Assembly: GCA_035531755.1 (NCBI GenBank) | Contig: DATKSK010000028.1 | Span: forward strand, 39,151 to 103,150 | DNA: 64,000 nucleotides | From: Acidimicrobiales bacterium | GTDB taxonomy: Bacteria; Actinomycetota; Acidimicrobiia; Acidimicrobiales; UBA8190 | Direction: 5' to 3' | Shown here: piece by piece, positions 36,068 to 45,771 of the stretch | Numbering within the stretch: position 1 is the first letter of the stretch | Layout of the letters: each line of letters opens with the position of its first letter | The notes under the pieces: generated by a model | Seen by the model: the letters and a program-made list of their open reading frames with translations, nothing else | What the model was told of the DNA's origin: nothing | The model's database searches: none | Translations under genes and position numbers: made by a program

Positions 36068-36906
36068 TTGCGGTCCCCCAGCCAGAACGCCACCAGCATC
36101 AGCCCGCCCACGCCGAAGAGGAGCCCGATGAAGCCCTCGGCCACCGGCCCGATGCCACCGAGGCCCAGGCCGCCCTGGTTGGAGGGGTGCTGGATGGGCC
36201 CCGTGACGTAGGCGACGATGTCGGCCACTTGCTTGTCGGTGAGGTTGTGCGGCCCGAAGTGGGGCATCTGCGTCGGCCCGGTGCGGATGGCCTCGACGAC
36301 CTGGCGCGCCTTCGCCTTGTGCAGCGACGGGGCGAAGAAGCCGTTGGACAGGGCGTCACCGGCCCCGGTGATGGTGTGGCAACCGGCGCAATTCAGGACG
36401 AACAGCGAGTTGCCCTCGACGATGTCGCCCGCCGAGACGTCCACGTTCGGGATGCCCGACGGGTAGTCGGGGGCGGTGGGGGCGAGCGAGTTCACGAACG
36501 CCACGATCTGCAGCGTCTCGGTCCGGTTGAAGCGGGGGGGCTTGCGCGCCGGCTGGGCGTTGGCGTCCGCCAACGGCATTCGGCCCGTCGACACCCAGAA
36601 GTCGACGGTGGCCGGTCCGAGGCCCTGCAGGTTCGGCGCCCGATCGGTGCCCGAGGCGTCGACACCGTGGCAGCTGGCGCAGTTCTGCTCGAACAGGGTC
36701 TGGCCGGGCGCCACGTACGAGCTCGGCGGCAGGTCGTACGTGATCGGGCCGGTCATGGCGCTCGAGGCCGAGTGGAGGGCCTTCGCCCCCGCCGGCGGGG
36801 TGGCCGCCTGCGAGACGGCCGCGCCCGAGGTGAGCAGCCCCGCGACCGCCACCCCGACCACCACCAGGCCGGGCAGCAGGTACCGCCAACGGTGCGTGCG
36901 TTGCAT
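36064..36906 (-). CDS. qcrC: Diheme cytochrome c subunit of cytochrome bcc
   Basis: A 280-aa membrane-bound diheme cytochrome. After a basic start comes the membrane segment YLLPGLVVVGVAVAGLL. The two c-type heme sites are CASCHG and CAGCHT, with GRMPLAD and PTQMPHFG providing the Met ligands. A C-terminal span (GFIGLLFGVGGLMLVAFWLG) fixes the protein. QcrC passes electrons directly to CuA of the aa3 oxidase. The ATG at 36904-36906 is chosen because it opens on the basic leader; ctaE ends 24 nt upstream. Confidence 0.95.
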   Translation of the reverse strand: MQRTHRWRYLLPGLVVVGVAVAGLLTSGAAVSQAATPPAGAKALHSASSAMTGPITYDLPPSSYVAPGQTLFEQNCASCHGVDASGTDRAPNLQGLGPATVDFWVSTGRMPLADANAQPARKPPRFNRTETLQIVAFVNSLAPTAPDYPSGIPNVDVSAGDIVEGNSLFVLNCAGCHTITGAGDALSNGFFAPSLHKAKARQVVEAIRTGPTQMPHFGPHNLTDKQVADIVAYVTGPIQHPSNQGGLGLGGIGPVAEGFIGLLFGVGGLMLVAFWLGDRK

Positions 36907-36929
36907 GTCCTCGCCGTCCCCCGCCGCGC

Positions 36930-37544
36930 TCAGCCGGTCTTCAGGAGGAACAGGCAGCTGAAGATGCCGATCCACATGAAGTCGACGAAGTGCCAGTAGT
37001 AGCCGACCGCCTGGAACACGTTTGTCTCGCCGGGGTCGCCGCCCCGGCCTCCCATCCGTCCCAGGAGGAAGATCATGGCGACGAGGCCGAGCGCCACGTG
37101 CAGCCCGTGGATGCCGGTCATGACGAAGAACAGCGACCAGTACGCGTTGAGCGACGGGCCGTGGTGCGAGGCCGCGAAGTCCGACCATTCGTAGAGCGTG
37201 TTGCCGAGGAACGCCGCGCCGAGGAGGAAGCTCGTCACGATCCACGCCACCGCCCGACGGCGCTCACCGCGCTCCTGTGCCCACACGCCGAACTGGAACG
37301 TCGGGCTCGACACCAACAGGATGATGCTGAAGATGCCGGCCTGGACGTAGTCGAGCTTCGCCCCCGCGAGCGGCGGCCATGCCGACGAGTGCGCGCGGAT
37401 CGTGAAGTACGCGGCGAACAGGCCGCTGAAGAACATCAGCTCCGAGCCCAGCCAGATCATGACCCCGACGGCCAGCAGCGGGGGCCGCTCGGGGACGTGG
37501 CGGGGGGCGCGCGCGGGTCGTTCCACCGACAGGGCCTGCGTCAC
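36930..37544 (-). CDS. ctaE: Cytochrome c oxidase subunit III
   Basis: A 204-aa membrane subunit with five spans: VGVMIWLGSELMFFSGLFAAYFTIR, FSIILLVSSPTFQFGVW, VTSFLLGAAFLGNTLYEW, YWSLFFVMTGIHGLHVALGLVAMIFLL and YYWHFVDFMWIGIFSCLFLL. The conserved FFVMTGIHGLHV and YYWHFVDxMW motifs are complete. The GTG start follows an AGGAAAG site. It leads the qcr operon, the standard actinobacterial order ctaE-qcrC-qcrA-qcrB. Confidence 0.95.
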   Translation of the reverse strand: MTQALSVERPARAPRHVPERPPLLAVGVMIWLGSELMFFSGLFAAYFTIRAHSSAWPPLAGAKLDYVQAGIFSIILLVSSPTFQFGVWAQERGERRRAVAWIVTSFLLGAAFLGNTLYEWSDFAASHHGPSLNAYWSLFFVMTGIHGLHVALGLVAMIFLLGRMGGRGGDPGETNVFQAVGYYWHFVDFMWIGIFSCLFLLKTG

Positions 37545-37601
37545 GGCGTCTTTCCTAGCGGACGGCGACCCTTCCGCGCCAACACCGTGGGCGTGCCCGG
37601 T

Positions 37602-40049
37602 TCAGGCGTGCAGGGCGGGGGGCAACGGCCGCGCGTGGACGACCGCCAGCCGGCGGGTCGGCCGGGTGAGCGCGACGTACAGCGCGCGCAGGCCCTGGGG
37701 GGACGCCTCGACCACGGCGGCGGGCTCGACCACGACGACGGCGTCGAATTCGAGGCCGTTGGCCAGGTCGACGGGCAGCAGGCTGAGCGGGGCACCGAGG
37801 CCGTCGCGCCGGGGGTCGGTCGCCTGCAGCCCGGCGGCGTCGAGGGCGACGGCGAGGTCGGCGACGAGGGAGGCCGGGGCCAACACGGCGGCCGTGCCGG
37901 GGGCGACCTCGGCACAGGCCTCGGCGGCCAGCGCCACCACCCGGTCGGCGAGGGAGCCGGCGCCGACGTGCTCGAACCGCGGCGCCACCCCGGTCCGCCG
38001 CACGGGAGTCGGGGGGCGCAGGCCCGGCGCGGTCACGGCCAGCAGGCGGCTCGCCACCTCGACCACCTCGGCCGGGGTGCGGTAGCTGACCGTCAGCTCC
38101 ACCATGCGGGGCGGGCGCTGGCCGGGGAGATGGGCGGTCACCTCCTCCCAGCTCGCCGGGGCCCAGGGCCCGGTGGCCTGGCCGATGTCCCCCACCACGG
38201 TGATCGACCCCGACAGCGAGCGGCGGGCCACCGAGCGCAACTGCATGGGGGACAGGTCCTGGGCCTCGTCGACGACGATGTGGCCGTAGGTCCGGGGACC
38301 CTCGTCGTGGTCGGTGCCGCCCTGGCGGGCGCGGCGCGGCCCCAGCAGGACCCGGGCCTCGTCGATCAACGCGAGGTCGGCGACCGTCCACGGGATCTCG
38401 GCGAGGGCCTCGCTGCGCGGGCGCAGCAGCCGCGCCTGCTCGGCCGGCGACAGCACGCCCTTGCCCGCCAACGCCAGCAGGGGCCGGGAGCCGAACAGGT
38501 CGTGGAGGAGCTCCTCGGCGCTGAGCCGGGGCCACATGCGGTCGAGGGCGTCGGCGACGGCGGGCTGGCGGCGCACCTGGCGCGAGAACTCGGCCAGGTC
38601 GAACGTGGCCTCCTCACCGTCGTCACCGTCGTCACCGTCGGGCCGTCCCGGGTCGTCGGCGCCGGGCCCGATCCTGGCGTGGCCGTTGGCGTCCGGGGCC
38701 CGGAGCTGCCCGTTGCCCAGGGCGCCGCCGTGCCCGTCACCGTCCGGCCGCCCGGCGGGCGCCGACGCGTCGCCGGGCCCGACCCCGTGGACGCTCAGCG
38801 TCCGTAGGTACTCGTCGGCCAGCCGGCGCACGACCAGCTGCCCCACGAAGCGTCGCCGGGCGTTGTGGGTCCCCGGGCGCCGCCGGGCGGCGGACACGAT
38901 GCCGGCCGACACCTCGGCGGTGAGGCGGAGCACGGCGGCCCCGAAGGGGACCTCGGCGTCGCGGCGCAGCGGGCGCTGGCGGGTGCGCACGGCCCGCGCC
39001 ACGAGGGTGGCCATGCGGGCCTCGCCCTTCAGCCGGGCCACGCCCGGGCCGTCCTCGGCCCGGGCCTGCACGCCGTGCACGAGGCCTCCGACCGTCGACA
39101 GGGTGACCCCGCTCTCGCCCAGCGAGGGCAGGACATGCTCGATGTAGCGCAGGAACAGGGGGTTCGGCCCGATCACCAGGACTCCCTGGCGTTCCAGGGG
39201 GAAGCGGTGCGTATAGAGGAGGTAGGCGGCCCGGTGCAGGGCCACCGCCGTCTTGCCCGTGCCGGGGCCACCCTGCACCACCATCACCCCGGGGAGGGCG
39301 GAGCGGATGATGGCGTCCTGCTCCCGCTGGATGGTGGCGACGATGTCGCGCATCACGCCCGTGCGCGCCCCCTCGAGCGCCGCCAGCAAGGCCCCGGGGC
39401 CCCCGAGCTGCAGGTCGTTGGGCTCACCGTCGGCCGAACCGGGTCCGGCGGCCGCCGAGCCGTTGCCGCCGCCCGCAGCGTCCGACGGCGCGCCACTCCC
39501 GAACCACTCGTCCTCGATGGCCACGATCCGTCTGCCCTGGGCGGCCAGGTGCCGGCGGAGCACCAGGCCCATCGGCTCGCGGCCGGTGGCGCGGTAAAAG
39601 GGCTCGGCTACCGGCGCCCGCCAGTCCACCACCAGGGGCTCGAGGTCGTCGCCGGAGATGCCCAGCCGGCCGATGTGGAAGCTCTCGCTCGGCCCCGGCG
39701 GGACCGGGAGGAGACGGCCCTCCCCGCCGTCGGGGCGGTCGTCGCCGTCGGCACGGCGGTGGAGGCGGTCGTTGCCGTCGGCACGGCGGTGGAGGCGATC
39801 GTCGCCGTCGGCGCGCCGGTCGATGCGACCGAAGCACAGGGCCTGCTCACCGATGTCGAGCTGGTCGAGGCGGGCCAAGCTGGTGCGGACGATGACGTCG
39901 CGCTCCTCGCGGAATTGGTGCGTGCCCCCGCGGCCCTGGTCGAGCACGGAGCGAAGGAGCTCCGCGGTGTCCGAGCGCAACTGGTCGAGGCGCTCGTAGG
40001 CCCTGTCCACGTGGGCCTGTTCCGCCTCGAGCTCAGGATGCGTTGCCAC
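37602..40049 (-). CDS. helD: HelD-like superfamily 1 helicase
   Basis: An 815-aa UvrD-like ATPase. The N-terminal coiled region ([26 protein letters not shown]) is typical of HelD. Next come [18 protein letters not shown], Walker [28 protein letters not shown], Walker [22 protein letters not shown], motif [11 protein letters not shown], and motifs [16 protein letters not shown] and [13 protein letters not shown]. Actinobacterial HelD releases stalled RNA polymerase and is linked to rifamycin tolerance in some species. A 30-bp repeat encodes three [14 protein letters not shown] copies near residue 75-105, in the region that may touch RNA polymerase. The GTG start follows a GGAGGGGG site. Confidence 0.82.
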   Translation of the reverse strand: MATHPELEAEQAHVDRAYERLDQLRSDTAELLRSVLDQGRGGTHQFREERDVIVRTSLARLDQLDIGEQALCFGRIDRRADGDDRLHRRADGNDRLHRRADGDDRPDGGEGRLLPVPPGPSESFHIGRLGISGDDLEPLVVDWRAPVAEPFYRATGREPMGLVLRRHLAAQGRRIVAIEDEWFGSGAPSDAAGGGNGSAAAGPGSADGEPNDLQLGGPGALLAALEGARTGVMRDIVATIQREQDAIIRSALPGVMVVQGGPGTGKTAVALHRAAYLLYTHRFPLERQGVLVIGPNPLFLRYIEHVLPSLGESGVTLSTVGGLVHGVQARAEDGPGVARLKGEARMATLVARAVRTRQRPLRRDAEVPFGAAVLRLTAEVSAGIVSAARRRPGTHNARRRFVGQLVVRRLADEYLRTLSVHGVGPGDASAPAGRPDGDGHGGALGNGQLRAPDANGHARIGPGADDPGRPDGDDGDDGEEATFDLAEFSRQVRRQPAVADALDRMWPRLSAEELLHDLFGSRPLLALAGKGVLSPAEQARLLRPRSEALAEIPWTVADLALIDEARVLLGPRRARQGGTDHDEGPRTYGHIVVDEAQDLSPMQLRSVARRSLSGSITVVGDIGQATGPWAPASWEEVTAHLPGQRPPRMVELTVSYRTPAEVVEVASRLLAVTAPGLRPPTPVRRTGVAPRFEHVGAGSLADRVVALAAEACAEVAPGTAAVLAPASLVADLAVALDAAGLQATDPRRDGLGAPLSLLPVDLANGLEFDAVVVVEPAAVVEASPQGLRALYVALTRPTRRLAVVHARPLPPALHA
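39738..39827. repeat. 30-bp tandem repeat in the HelD N-terminal region
   Basis: Three consecutive 30-bp units (39738-39767, 39768-39797, 39798-39827), the first two differing at one position and the third more diverged. They encode Arg/Asp/His-rich decapeptides. Confidence 0.85.
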
Positions 40050-40061
40050 GGCCGCTCCCCC

Positions 40062-40092
40062 TCCACCGCTGCGCGGTGGACCATCGATCATA
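40062..40092 (-). promoter_or_regulatory. helD promoter -10 and leader hairpin
   Basis: On the minus strand TATGAT (40092-40087) is a near-consensus -10. It is followed by a perfect 8-bp hairpin, TCCACCGC/GCGGTGGA with a 3-nt loop (40062-40080), whose 3' arm runs straight into the GGAGGGGG ribosome-binding site. The hairpin may limit helD translation. Confidence 0.45.
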
Positions 40093-40188
40093 CCCGTCGG
40101 CGCGCGCATGGCGGTCGGCCCGGCGGGCGGCGCGCGCCCGCGGGGATCGGGCTCTCCAACAGGGAGATGTCCGGCGCGCAGGGTCAAC

Positions 40189-40194
40189 TAGCGT
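40189..40194 (+). promoter_or_regulatory. -10 hexamer TAGCGT, leaderless hemE start
   Basis: TAGCGT is followed by 7 nt and the GTG at 40202 with no ribosome-binding site, so the hem-lnt operon transcript is probably leaderless. Confidence 0.5.
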
Positions 40195-40201
40195 CCCTGC
40201 C

Positions 40202-41257
40202 GTGCCAGTCGCCGACTCGGCGTTCCTGCGGGCCTGCCGGTGCCAGCCGGTCGACCGGGTACCGGTCTGGTTCATGCGCCAGGCGGGGCGCTCCCTGCCC
40301 GAGTACCGGGCGGCGCGCGGCCCCGGGAGCGTGCTCGACGCCATCCGCCGCCCCGAGCTGGCCGCCGAGCTCACGCTGCAGCCCGTCCGCCGCTACGGCG
40401 TCGACGCCGCCATCCTCTTCGGCGACATCGTGGTGCCCGTGGCCGCCGTCGGCTTCGGCGTGGAGGTCGAGCAGGGCCGGGGCCCCGTGGTCGAGCGACC
40501 CTTCCGCGCCGCTCCCGACCTCGCCCGCCTGCGGCCGCTCGAGCCCGAGGCCGACACCCCGTACGTGCTCGAGACGATCGCGCTCGTCACCCGGGAGCTC
40601 GATCCGCTCGGCATCCCCCTGATCGGCTTCGCAGGAGCACCGTTCACGGTGGCCAGCTACCTCATCGAGGGCGGTCCCTCGCGCGTCTACGCCACCACGA
40701 AGGCGCTCATGCGGGGCGAGCCCGGTCTGTGGGGCCGGCTCCTGGACGCGCTCGCCGACATGGCGCTGGTGTCGCTGCGCGCCCAGGTGCGGGCGGGCGC
40801 CTCGGCGGTGCAGCTGTTCGACAGCTGGGTGGGGGCGCTGTCCCCCGCGGACTACGACCGCTACGTCCTGCCCGCCACCCGCAAGGTCTTCGCCGGGCTG
40901 GCCGACCTCGGCGTGCCCCGCATCCACTTCGGGGTGGGCACCGGTGAGCTCCTTCCGCTGATGGCCGAGGCCGGCGTCGAGGTCGTCGGGGTGGACTGGC
41001 GGGTCCCGCTGGACGAGGCCCGGCGACGCGTGGGCCCGGGGCTCGCCCTGCAGGGCAACCTGGACCCGGCCACCTGCCTGGCGCCATGGGACGTGGTGGA
41101 CGCCGAGACCCGGGACGTCCTGGCGCGCGGCGGAGGAACGGGCCACGTGTTCAACCTCGGGCACGGGGTACTCCCCGAGACCGACCCCGACGTCCTCGCA
41201 CGCGTCGTCGACCTCGTGCACGCGACCGCACCGGGCGGGACCGCGGGGGCGCCATGA
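40202..41257 (+). CDS. hemE: Uroporphyrinogen decarboxylase
   Basis: A 351-aa cytoplasmic enzyme converting uroporphyrinogen III to coproporphyrinogen III. The N-terminal signature [20 protein letters not shown] is intact, as are [18 protein letters not shown] (active-site Asp), [36 protein letters not shown], and the C-terminal [14 protein letters not shown]. The GTG start is chosen because of the -10 hexamer 7 nt upstream and the absence of family-like sequence before it. The first gene of a tightly overlapping heme operon. Confidence 0.95.
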   Translation: MPVADSAFLRACRCQPVDRVPVWFMRQAGRSLPEYRAARGPGSVLDAIRRPELAAELTLQPVRRYGVDAAILFGDIVVPVAAVGFGVEVEQGRGPVVERPFRAAPDLARLRPLEPEADTPYVLETIALVTRELDPLGIPLIGFAGAPFTVASYLIEGGPSRVYATTKALMRGEPGLWGRLLDALADMALVSLRAQVRAGASAVQLFDSWVGALSPADYDRYVLPATRKVFAGLADLGVPRIHFGVGTGELLPLMAEAGVEVVGVDWRVPLDEARRRVGPGLALQGNLDPATCLAPWDVVDAETRDVLARGGGTGHVFNLGHGVLPETDPDVLARVVDLVHATAPGGTAGAP

Positions 41258-42201
41258 CGTCGCTCGGTGTGCTGGTCATGGCCCACGGAACGCCCCACAC
41301 GCTCGACGACCTGGCGGCCTTCTACACCGAGATCCGACGGGGCAGCCCTCCCCCACCCGCCCTGCTCGCCGACCTGGAGCGCCGCTATCGCGCCATCGGC
41401 GGGACGTCCCCGCTCAACGAGCGCACCGCCGCGCAGGTCGAGGGCATCCGGCGCGCTCTCGATGCCCGGGACCCGGGACGGTGCACCGTGGCCGCCGGGG
41501 CCAAGTTCGCCGCCCCGCGCATCGAGGAGGCCGTGGCCGGGCTCGGACGATCCGGGGTCGGGCGCATCGTCGGCGTGGTGCTCGCCCCGCACTTCTCCGC
41601 CGCCAGCGTCGGCGAGTACGCCCGGCGGGCGCGCGCCGCGGCCGCGGGCCTCGGCCCCGACGAGGGCGGCCCCCGCCCCGTCGACATGGTCGAGCACTGG
41701 CACCTGGCGCCGGGCCTCACCGAGCTGCTGGCCGGGCGCGTGCAGGCCGCGCTCGACTCCCTGCCGCCGACGGCGCGCCCCGAGGCGGCGGTCGTCTTCA
41801 GCGCGCACAGCATCCCGGCGCGCCTCGTGCAGGGCGGGGACCCCTACCCCCTGCAGGTGCAGGAGTCGGGGGCCGCCGTCGCCGCCGCCATCGGCCTCGA
41901 CCGGTGGTCGGTGGCGTGGCAGAGCGCCGGGCGCACCGCCGAGGCGTGGCTCGGGCCCGACGTGCGCGACGTCATCGCCTCGCTCCCCACGACGGGCGCC
42001 TCGGCCGTGGTGGTGTGCCCCGTGGGATTCGTGTCCGACCACCTCGAGGTGCTCTACGACATCGACGTCGAGGCGCACGCGGCGGCGTCGGCAGTCGGGC
42101 TCCCCTTCGCGCGCACGGCGTCGCTCAACGACGACCCGGCGTTCTGCGACGTCCTGGCCCGCGTCGTGCTCGACGCGGCCGCGGGCGCGCCGACCCGATG
42201 A
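41254..42201 (+). CDS. hemH: Ferrochelatase (probably coproporphyrin type)
   Basis: A 315-aa ferrochelatase: [43 protein letters not shown], and the catalytic His in [21 protein letters not shown] followed by [20 protein letters not shown] and [23 protein letters not shown] (acidic metal-transfer residues). The early PPP and SPL motifs are those of Gram-positive enzymes, which insert iron into coproporphyrin III (CpfC). No ChdC/HemQ gene is in this window to confirm the route. ATGA overlaps on both sides with hemE and hemY. Confidence 0.93.
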   Translation: MTSLGVLVMAHGTPHTLDDLAAFYTEIRRGSPPPPALLADLERRYRAIGGTSPLNERTAAQVEGIRRALDARDPGRCTVAAGAKFAAPRIEEAVAGLGRSGVGRIVGVVLAPHFSAASVGEYARRARAAAAGLGPDEGGPRPVDMVEHWHLAPGLTELLAGRVQAALDSLPPTARPEAAVVFSAHSIPARLVQGGDPYPLQVQESGAAVAAAIGLDRWSVAWQSAGRTAEAWLGPDVRDVIASLPTTGASAVVVCPVGFVSDHLEVLYDIDVEAHAAASAVGLPFARTASLNDDPAFCDVLARVVLDAAAGAPTR

Positions 42202-43739
42202 CGGGCGACGCCGTGGCACACCGGCCGACCGCGGTCGTGGTGGGGGGCGGCATCGCCGGGCTCAGCGCGGCGTGGGCGCTCACGTCGGCGGCACCCGGGC
42301 TGGGCGTGGTCGTGTTGGAGTCCGACGACCGGCTCGGGGGCAAGCTGCGGACGGGAGAGATCGGCGGGCGCGCCGTGGACCTCGGCCCGGACGCCTTCCT
42401 GGCCCGCCGGCCCGAGGCGGTGGCGCTGTGCCACGAGATCGGCCTGGGTGACGAGCTCGTGGCCCCGGGGGACCGGCGCGCCTACGTGTGGTCCCGCCGC
42501 CGGCTCCGGGCGCTCCCCGCCGGGCTGGCGCTCGGCGTGCCCACGCGCCTGGGCCCGCTGGCGCGGTCGGGGATCCTGTCGCCGCTCGGGCTGGGACGCG
42601 CCGCGCTCGACCTCCTCGGCTGGTCGGTGCCCGGCGGCGGCGCCCGCCGGCACGGCACGGACCGGTCGGTGGCGGACATCACGCGGCGCCGGCTCGGGCG
42701 GGAGGTGACCGCACGGCTGGTGGACCCTCTCGTGGGGGGTATCCACGCCGGCGACACCAGCGTCCTGAGCGCGGCGGCCGTCTTCCCCCCGCTGCTCGAG
42801 GCGGCGGCGCGCGGCGGCAGCCTCATGCGGGCGCTGCGGGGCGCCGCTACGCCGGCTGCGCCGCCTGGCCCCGGCGGCACCGGGCGCCCGCAGGACGACG
42901 AGGGCGACGACCGGCCGCCCGTCTTCCTCACCGTGCGGGGCGGGTTGTCACGGCTCGTCGAGCGGCTGGCGACGGCCCTGGCGGCGCGCGGCGTCGAGAT
43001 CCGCACCGACGCGCCGGTCGATCGACTGGAGCTCGTGGCGCGCCCGGTCCCACCGGACGGCGGGCCGGCCCCCGCCGGGAACGGAACCGGGGGACGGTGG
43101 GCCGTGCACACGCCCCACGGCACCATCGCCGCCGACGCCGTCGTCCTGGCCACCCCGGCATGGGCCACCGCCGGGCTGCTCGCCACCGTCGACCCCGCCA
43201 CCGCCGCCCTGCTCGATGCGATCGCCTACGCCGACGTGACCCTCGTCACGCTCCGCTTCCCCGCCGCGGCCGTGGCCGAGCCGCTCGACGGCACGGGCTT
43301 CCTCGTCCCGGCGGACGGGGGGCGACTGGTGACGGCCTGTACCTGGCTCACCTCGAAATGGCCCGAGCTGCGCCGCACCGGCGACGTCCTGCTCCGGGCG
43401 TCGGTGGGCCGCGCCGGTGACGACCGCGCCGCCCGCATGTCCGACGACGACCTGGTGGCGCGCATCATGGACGAGCTCGGCCCCGTCATGGGGATCAGCG
43501 AGCGCCCGACCGCCATCGTCGTCACCCGCTGGCCCCGGTCCTTCCCCCAGTACGCCGTGGGTCACCTCGAGCGCGTCGCCGCCATCGAAGCGGGCGTGGC
43601 GCGACTGCCCGCCCTGTCGCTGGCGGGCGCCGCCCTCCACGGTGTCGGGATCCCGGCGTGCATCGGCAGCGGGCGCAGGGCGGCGGACGCCGTGCTGCAC
43701 GCCGACGCGCTCGCCGGTACCGGGACTGCGGCCCCGTGA
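42198..43739 (+). CDS. hemY: Coproporphyrinogen/protoporphyrinogen III oxidase
   Basis: A 513-aa FAD-containing oxidase. Dinucleotide motif AVVVGGGIAGLSAAWAL near residue 12, LESDDRLGGKLRTGEIGGRAVDLGPDAFLARRPEA, LVDPLVGGIHAGD, the substrate region FLTVRGGLSRLVERLATAL, and the C-terminal FAD motif LSLAGAALHGVGIPACIGSGRRAADAVL. In Gram-positive bacteria this enzyme oxidises coproporphyrinogen III ahead of CpfC. A Pro/Gly-rich insertion sits near residue 220-245. It overlaps hemH (ATGA) and lnt (GTGA). Confidence 0.93.
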   Translation: MTGDAVAHRPTAVVVGGGIAGLSAAWALTSAAPGLGVVVLESDDRLGGKLRTGEIGGRAVDLGPDAFLARRPEAVALCHEIGLGDELVAPGDRRAYVWSRRRLRALPAGLALGVPTRLGPLARSGILSPLGLGRAALDLLGWSVPGGGARRHGTDRSVADITRRRLGREVTARLVDPLVGGIHAGDTSVLSAAAVFPPLLEAAARGGSLMRALRGAATPAAPPGPGGTGRPQDDEGDDRPPVFLTVRGGLSRLVERLATALAARGVEIRTDAPVDRLELVARPVPPDGGPAPAGNGTGGRWAVHTPHGTIAADAVVLATPAWATAGLLATVDPATAALLDAIAYADVTLVTLRFPAAAVAEPLDGTGFLVPADGGRLVTACTWLTSKWPELRRTGDVLLRASVGRAGDDRAARMSDDDLVARIMDELGPVMGISERPTAIVVTRWPRSFPQYAVGHLERVAAIEAGVARLPALSLAGAALHGVGIPACIGSGRRAADAVLHADALAGTGTAAP

Positions 43740-45736
43740 GCAGTGGCACGCCGTCGGGCCCCTCGACGGAGACACCGTCGGGCCCCTCGACAGAGACACC
43801 GTCGGGCCGGTCGACGGACCGGGGACTGCAGCGCCCGGCGGCGCCGCTGCGACGGGAGCGGCGCAGCCCACGGCGCGGACGGGTGGTCGTGCCGAGCCTG
43901 GCGGCGGGAGCAGGCCTCGCGCTGTCGCTCCCGCCGTGGGGGTGGTGGGTGCTCGCCTTCCCGGCGGCCGGGCTGTTGTGGTGGCGCCTCGGCGGCCTGC
44001 GCCTGCGGGCCCGCCTGCTCGCCGGATGGGCGACCGGCCTGGGGCTGTTCGTCCCCGGCCTGTGGTGGGCCACGACGTTCAACACCTATGGCGGCGCCGT
44101 CCTCATGGCGGTGGAATCGCTGTTCCCGTTGCTGGCGTGCGCCGCCGTGCCCCGCCGGGCCCGCGGGCGGACCGTGGTGCTGGCGGGCGCCATGGTGCTG
44201 GTGGAGGCCCTGCGGGACACGTGGCCGTTCGGCGGCCTGCCCATGGGCGGTGTCGCCCTGGGCCAGGCGGCGGGGCCCCTGGCCGGGGCAGCCCGCGTGG
44301 GCGGGCCCCTCCTGCTGGTGGGCCTGGTCTGGCTCGGTGGCGCCGGGGTGGCGATCCTGGCCGAGGAGGTTCTGCGCTGGGTGGGCCGGGCCCGGGCGAA
44401 CCGGCGCCTGGCCGCGTCGGAGGCGGACCGTCAACCGGGGACGCCGGCACGCCGCCACGCGCCGGAAGAGTCGCCGTCGACGTACCCGCCGGGGACGGGT
44501 TGGTGGGGCACGACGGCCGCGCCCGAGACGCCGCCCGAGCCCGCGGGTGCGACACCGCCCCCCGGGCGGCGCGTGCAGGCGCCGGCGCCGGCGCCGGCGC
44601 CGGCGCCGGCGACAGCTTCCCTCCGGGCACGACGCCATGACGTGCGCACGGGGACGACCTTCGGGGCACCGACCGCGGCCCCGCCCCGGGGGCCCGCCGC
44701 ACGCCCCGTGCTGGCGGCGGTGGTGGCGATGGCGGCGGTGGCCGGCATCGGAGCATGGGGGACGTCCGCCCCCGACGGGGGCCCCGCCCTGCGCACGGTG
44801 CGCGTGGCGGCGGTGCAGGGCGGGGGCGTGCGCGGGCTGCGCAAGGCCGACGTCGACCCCGCCGTGGTGTACGCCGCCCAGTTGGCGGCCAGCGCCGAGA
44901 TCCCCGGACGCGACGGTGGGCGCGCCCCGTCGCTGGTCGTGTGGCCCGAGGACGTGGTGTCGCTCGACACTCCCCTCGACGGGTCGCAGGCCGAGAAGGA
45001 CCTGTCAGGCCTGGCGGTGCGCCTGCATACCACGCTCGAAGCGGGCGTGACCGAGACGGTGCGCGGCCGCCGGTTCCTCAACGAGGTGGTCGCCTTCGCC
45101 CCCTCCGGTGCGCTGGTCGGCCGCTTCGAGAAGGTCCACCGGGTGCCCTTCGGCGAGTACGTCCCCTACCGGTGGTTCTTCAAGCACCTCGCCGACCTGT
45201 CGGGGGTCCCGCTCGACGCCGTGCCGGGGCACGGGAACGGCGTCCTGCACACCCCCGCCGGCCCCCTCGGCACGATGGTGTCGTACGAGGTCTTCTACGC
45301 CCAGCGGGGCCGGATCACCACGCGTGCCGGCGCGCAGCTCCTCACCGACCCCACGAACACCTCGTCCTACCTGACCAGCCAGGTCCCGACCCAGGAGGTC
45401 GCCGCCGCCCGGTTGCAGGCGATCGCCGAGGGCCGCGACCTCGTCCAGGCGGCACCCACCGGGTTCAGCGCCCTGGTCGACCACACGGGCCGCGTCGTGG
45501 CGCGCAGCGCCCTGGCCGAACGTGCCGTCATCATCGGCGACGTGTCCTTGCGCAGCGGCCGGACCCTCTACGAACGAGCCGGCGATCTTCCCGTCCTCGT
45601 CGTGTCCGGGCTGTTCGTCCTCGGGGGGTGGCTCGCCACGCTCGGCTCCGACCCCGATCCCGACCTGACCCGGGCGGCACGGCGCGAGCGCCGGGCGCGC
45701 GACGGACGGCGGGCGCAGCGCGCCGTCGGTCCCTGA
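43736..45736 (+). CDS. lnt: Apolipoprotein N-acyltransferase-like protein with Ser at the nucleophile position
   Basis: A 666-aa protein with a repetitive N-terminal tail, 5-6 membrane spans (about 50-215), a long Pro/Ala-rich linker (about 235-330) and a nitrilase-fold domain (about 350-620), then one last span. The nitrilase triad can be aligned: Glu405 in VVWPEDVV, Lys466 in RFEKVHRVPFGEYVP, and the third position in GTMVSYEVFYAQRG. The E-K and K-nucleophile spacings (61 and 50) are close to those of E. coli Lnt (68 and 52). The third residue is Ser516 (TCG at 45281-45283), not Cys. Thioester-based acyl transfer would be lost or altered. Coupled to hemY by GTGA. Confidence 0.85.
   Translation: MSSGTPSGPSTETPSGPSTETPSGRSTDRGLQRPAAPLRRERRSPRRGRVVVPSLAAGAGLALSLPPWGWWVLAFPAAGLLWWRLGGLRLRARLLAGWATGLGLFVPGLWWATTFNTYGGAVLMAVESLFPLLACAAVPRRARGRTVVLAGAMVLVEALRDTWPFGGLPMGGVALGQAAGPLAGAARVGGPLLLVGLVWLGGAGVAILAEEVLRWVGRARANRRLAASEADRQPGTPARRHAPEESPSTYPPGTGWWGTTAAPETPPEPAGATPPPGRRVQAPAPAPAPAPATASLRARRHDVRTGTTFGAPTAAPPRGPAARPVLAAVVAMAAVAGIGAWGTSAPDGGPALRTVRVAAVQGGGVRGLRKADVDPAVVYAAQLAASAEIPGRDGGRAPSLVVWPEDVVSLDTPLDGSQAEKDLSGLAVRLHTTLEAGVTETVRGRRFLNEVVAFAPSGALVGRFEKVHRVPFGEYVPYRWFFKHLADLSGVPLDAVPGHGNGVLHTPAGPLGTMVSYEVFYAQRGRITTRAGAQLLTDPTNTSSYLTSQVPTQEVAAARLQAIAEGRDLVQAAPTGFSALVDHTGRVVARSALAERAVIIGDVSLRSGRTLYERAGDLPVLVVSGLFVLGGWLATLGSDPDPDLTRAARRERRARDGRRAQRAVGP
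43748..43819. repeat. 24-bp tandem repeat at the lnt N-terminus
   Basis: Three 24-bp units starting at 43748, 43772 and 43796 encode the repeated octapeptide TPSGPSTE. The first two units differ at two bases and the third is more diverged. Confidence 0.8.
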
Positions 45737-45771
45737 GCCCGCGCCGCGCGCCCGCACCCGGGCCTCGGCGC

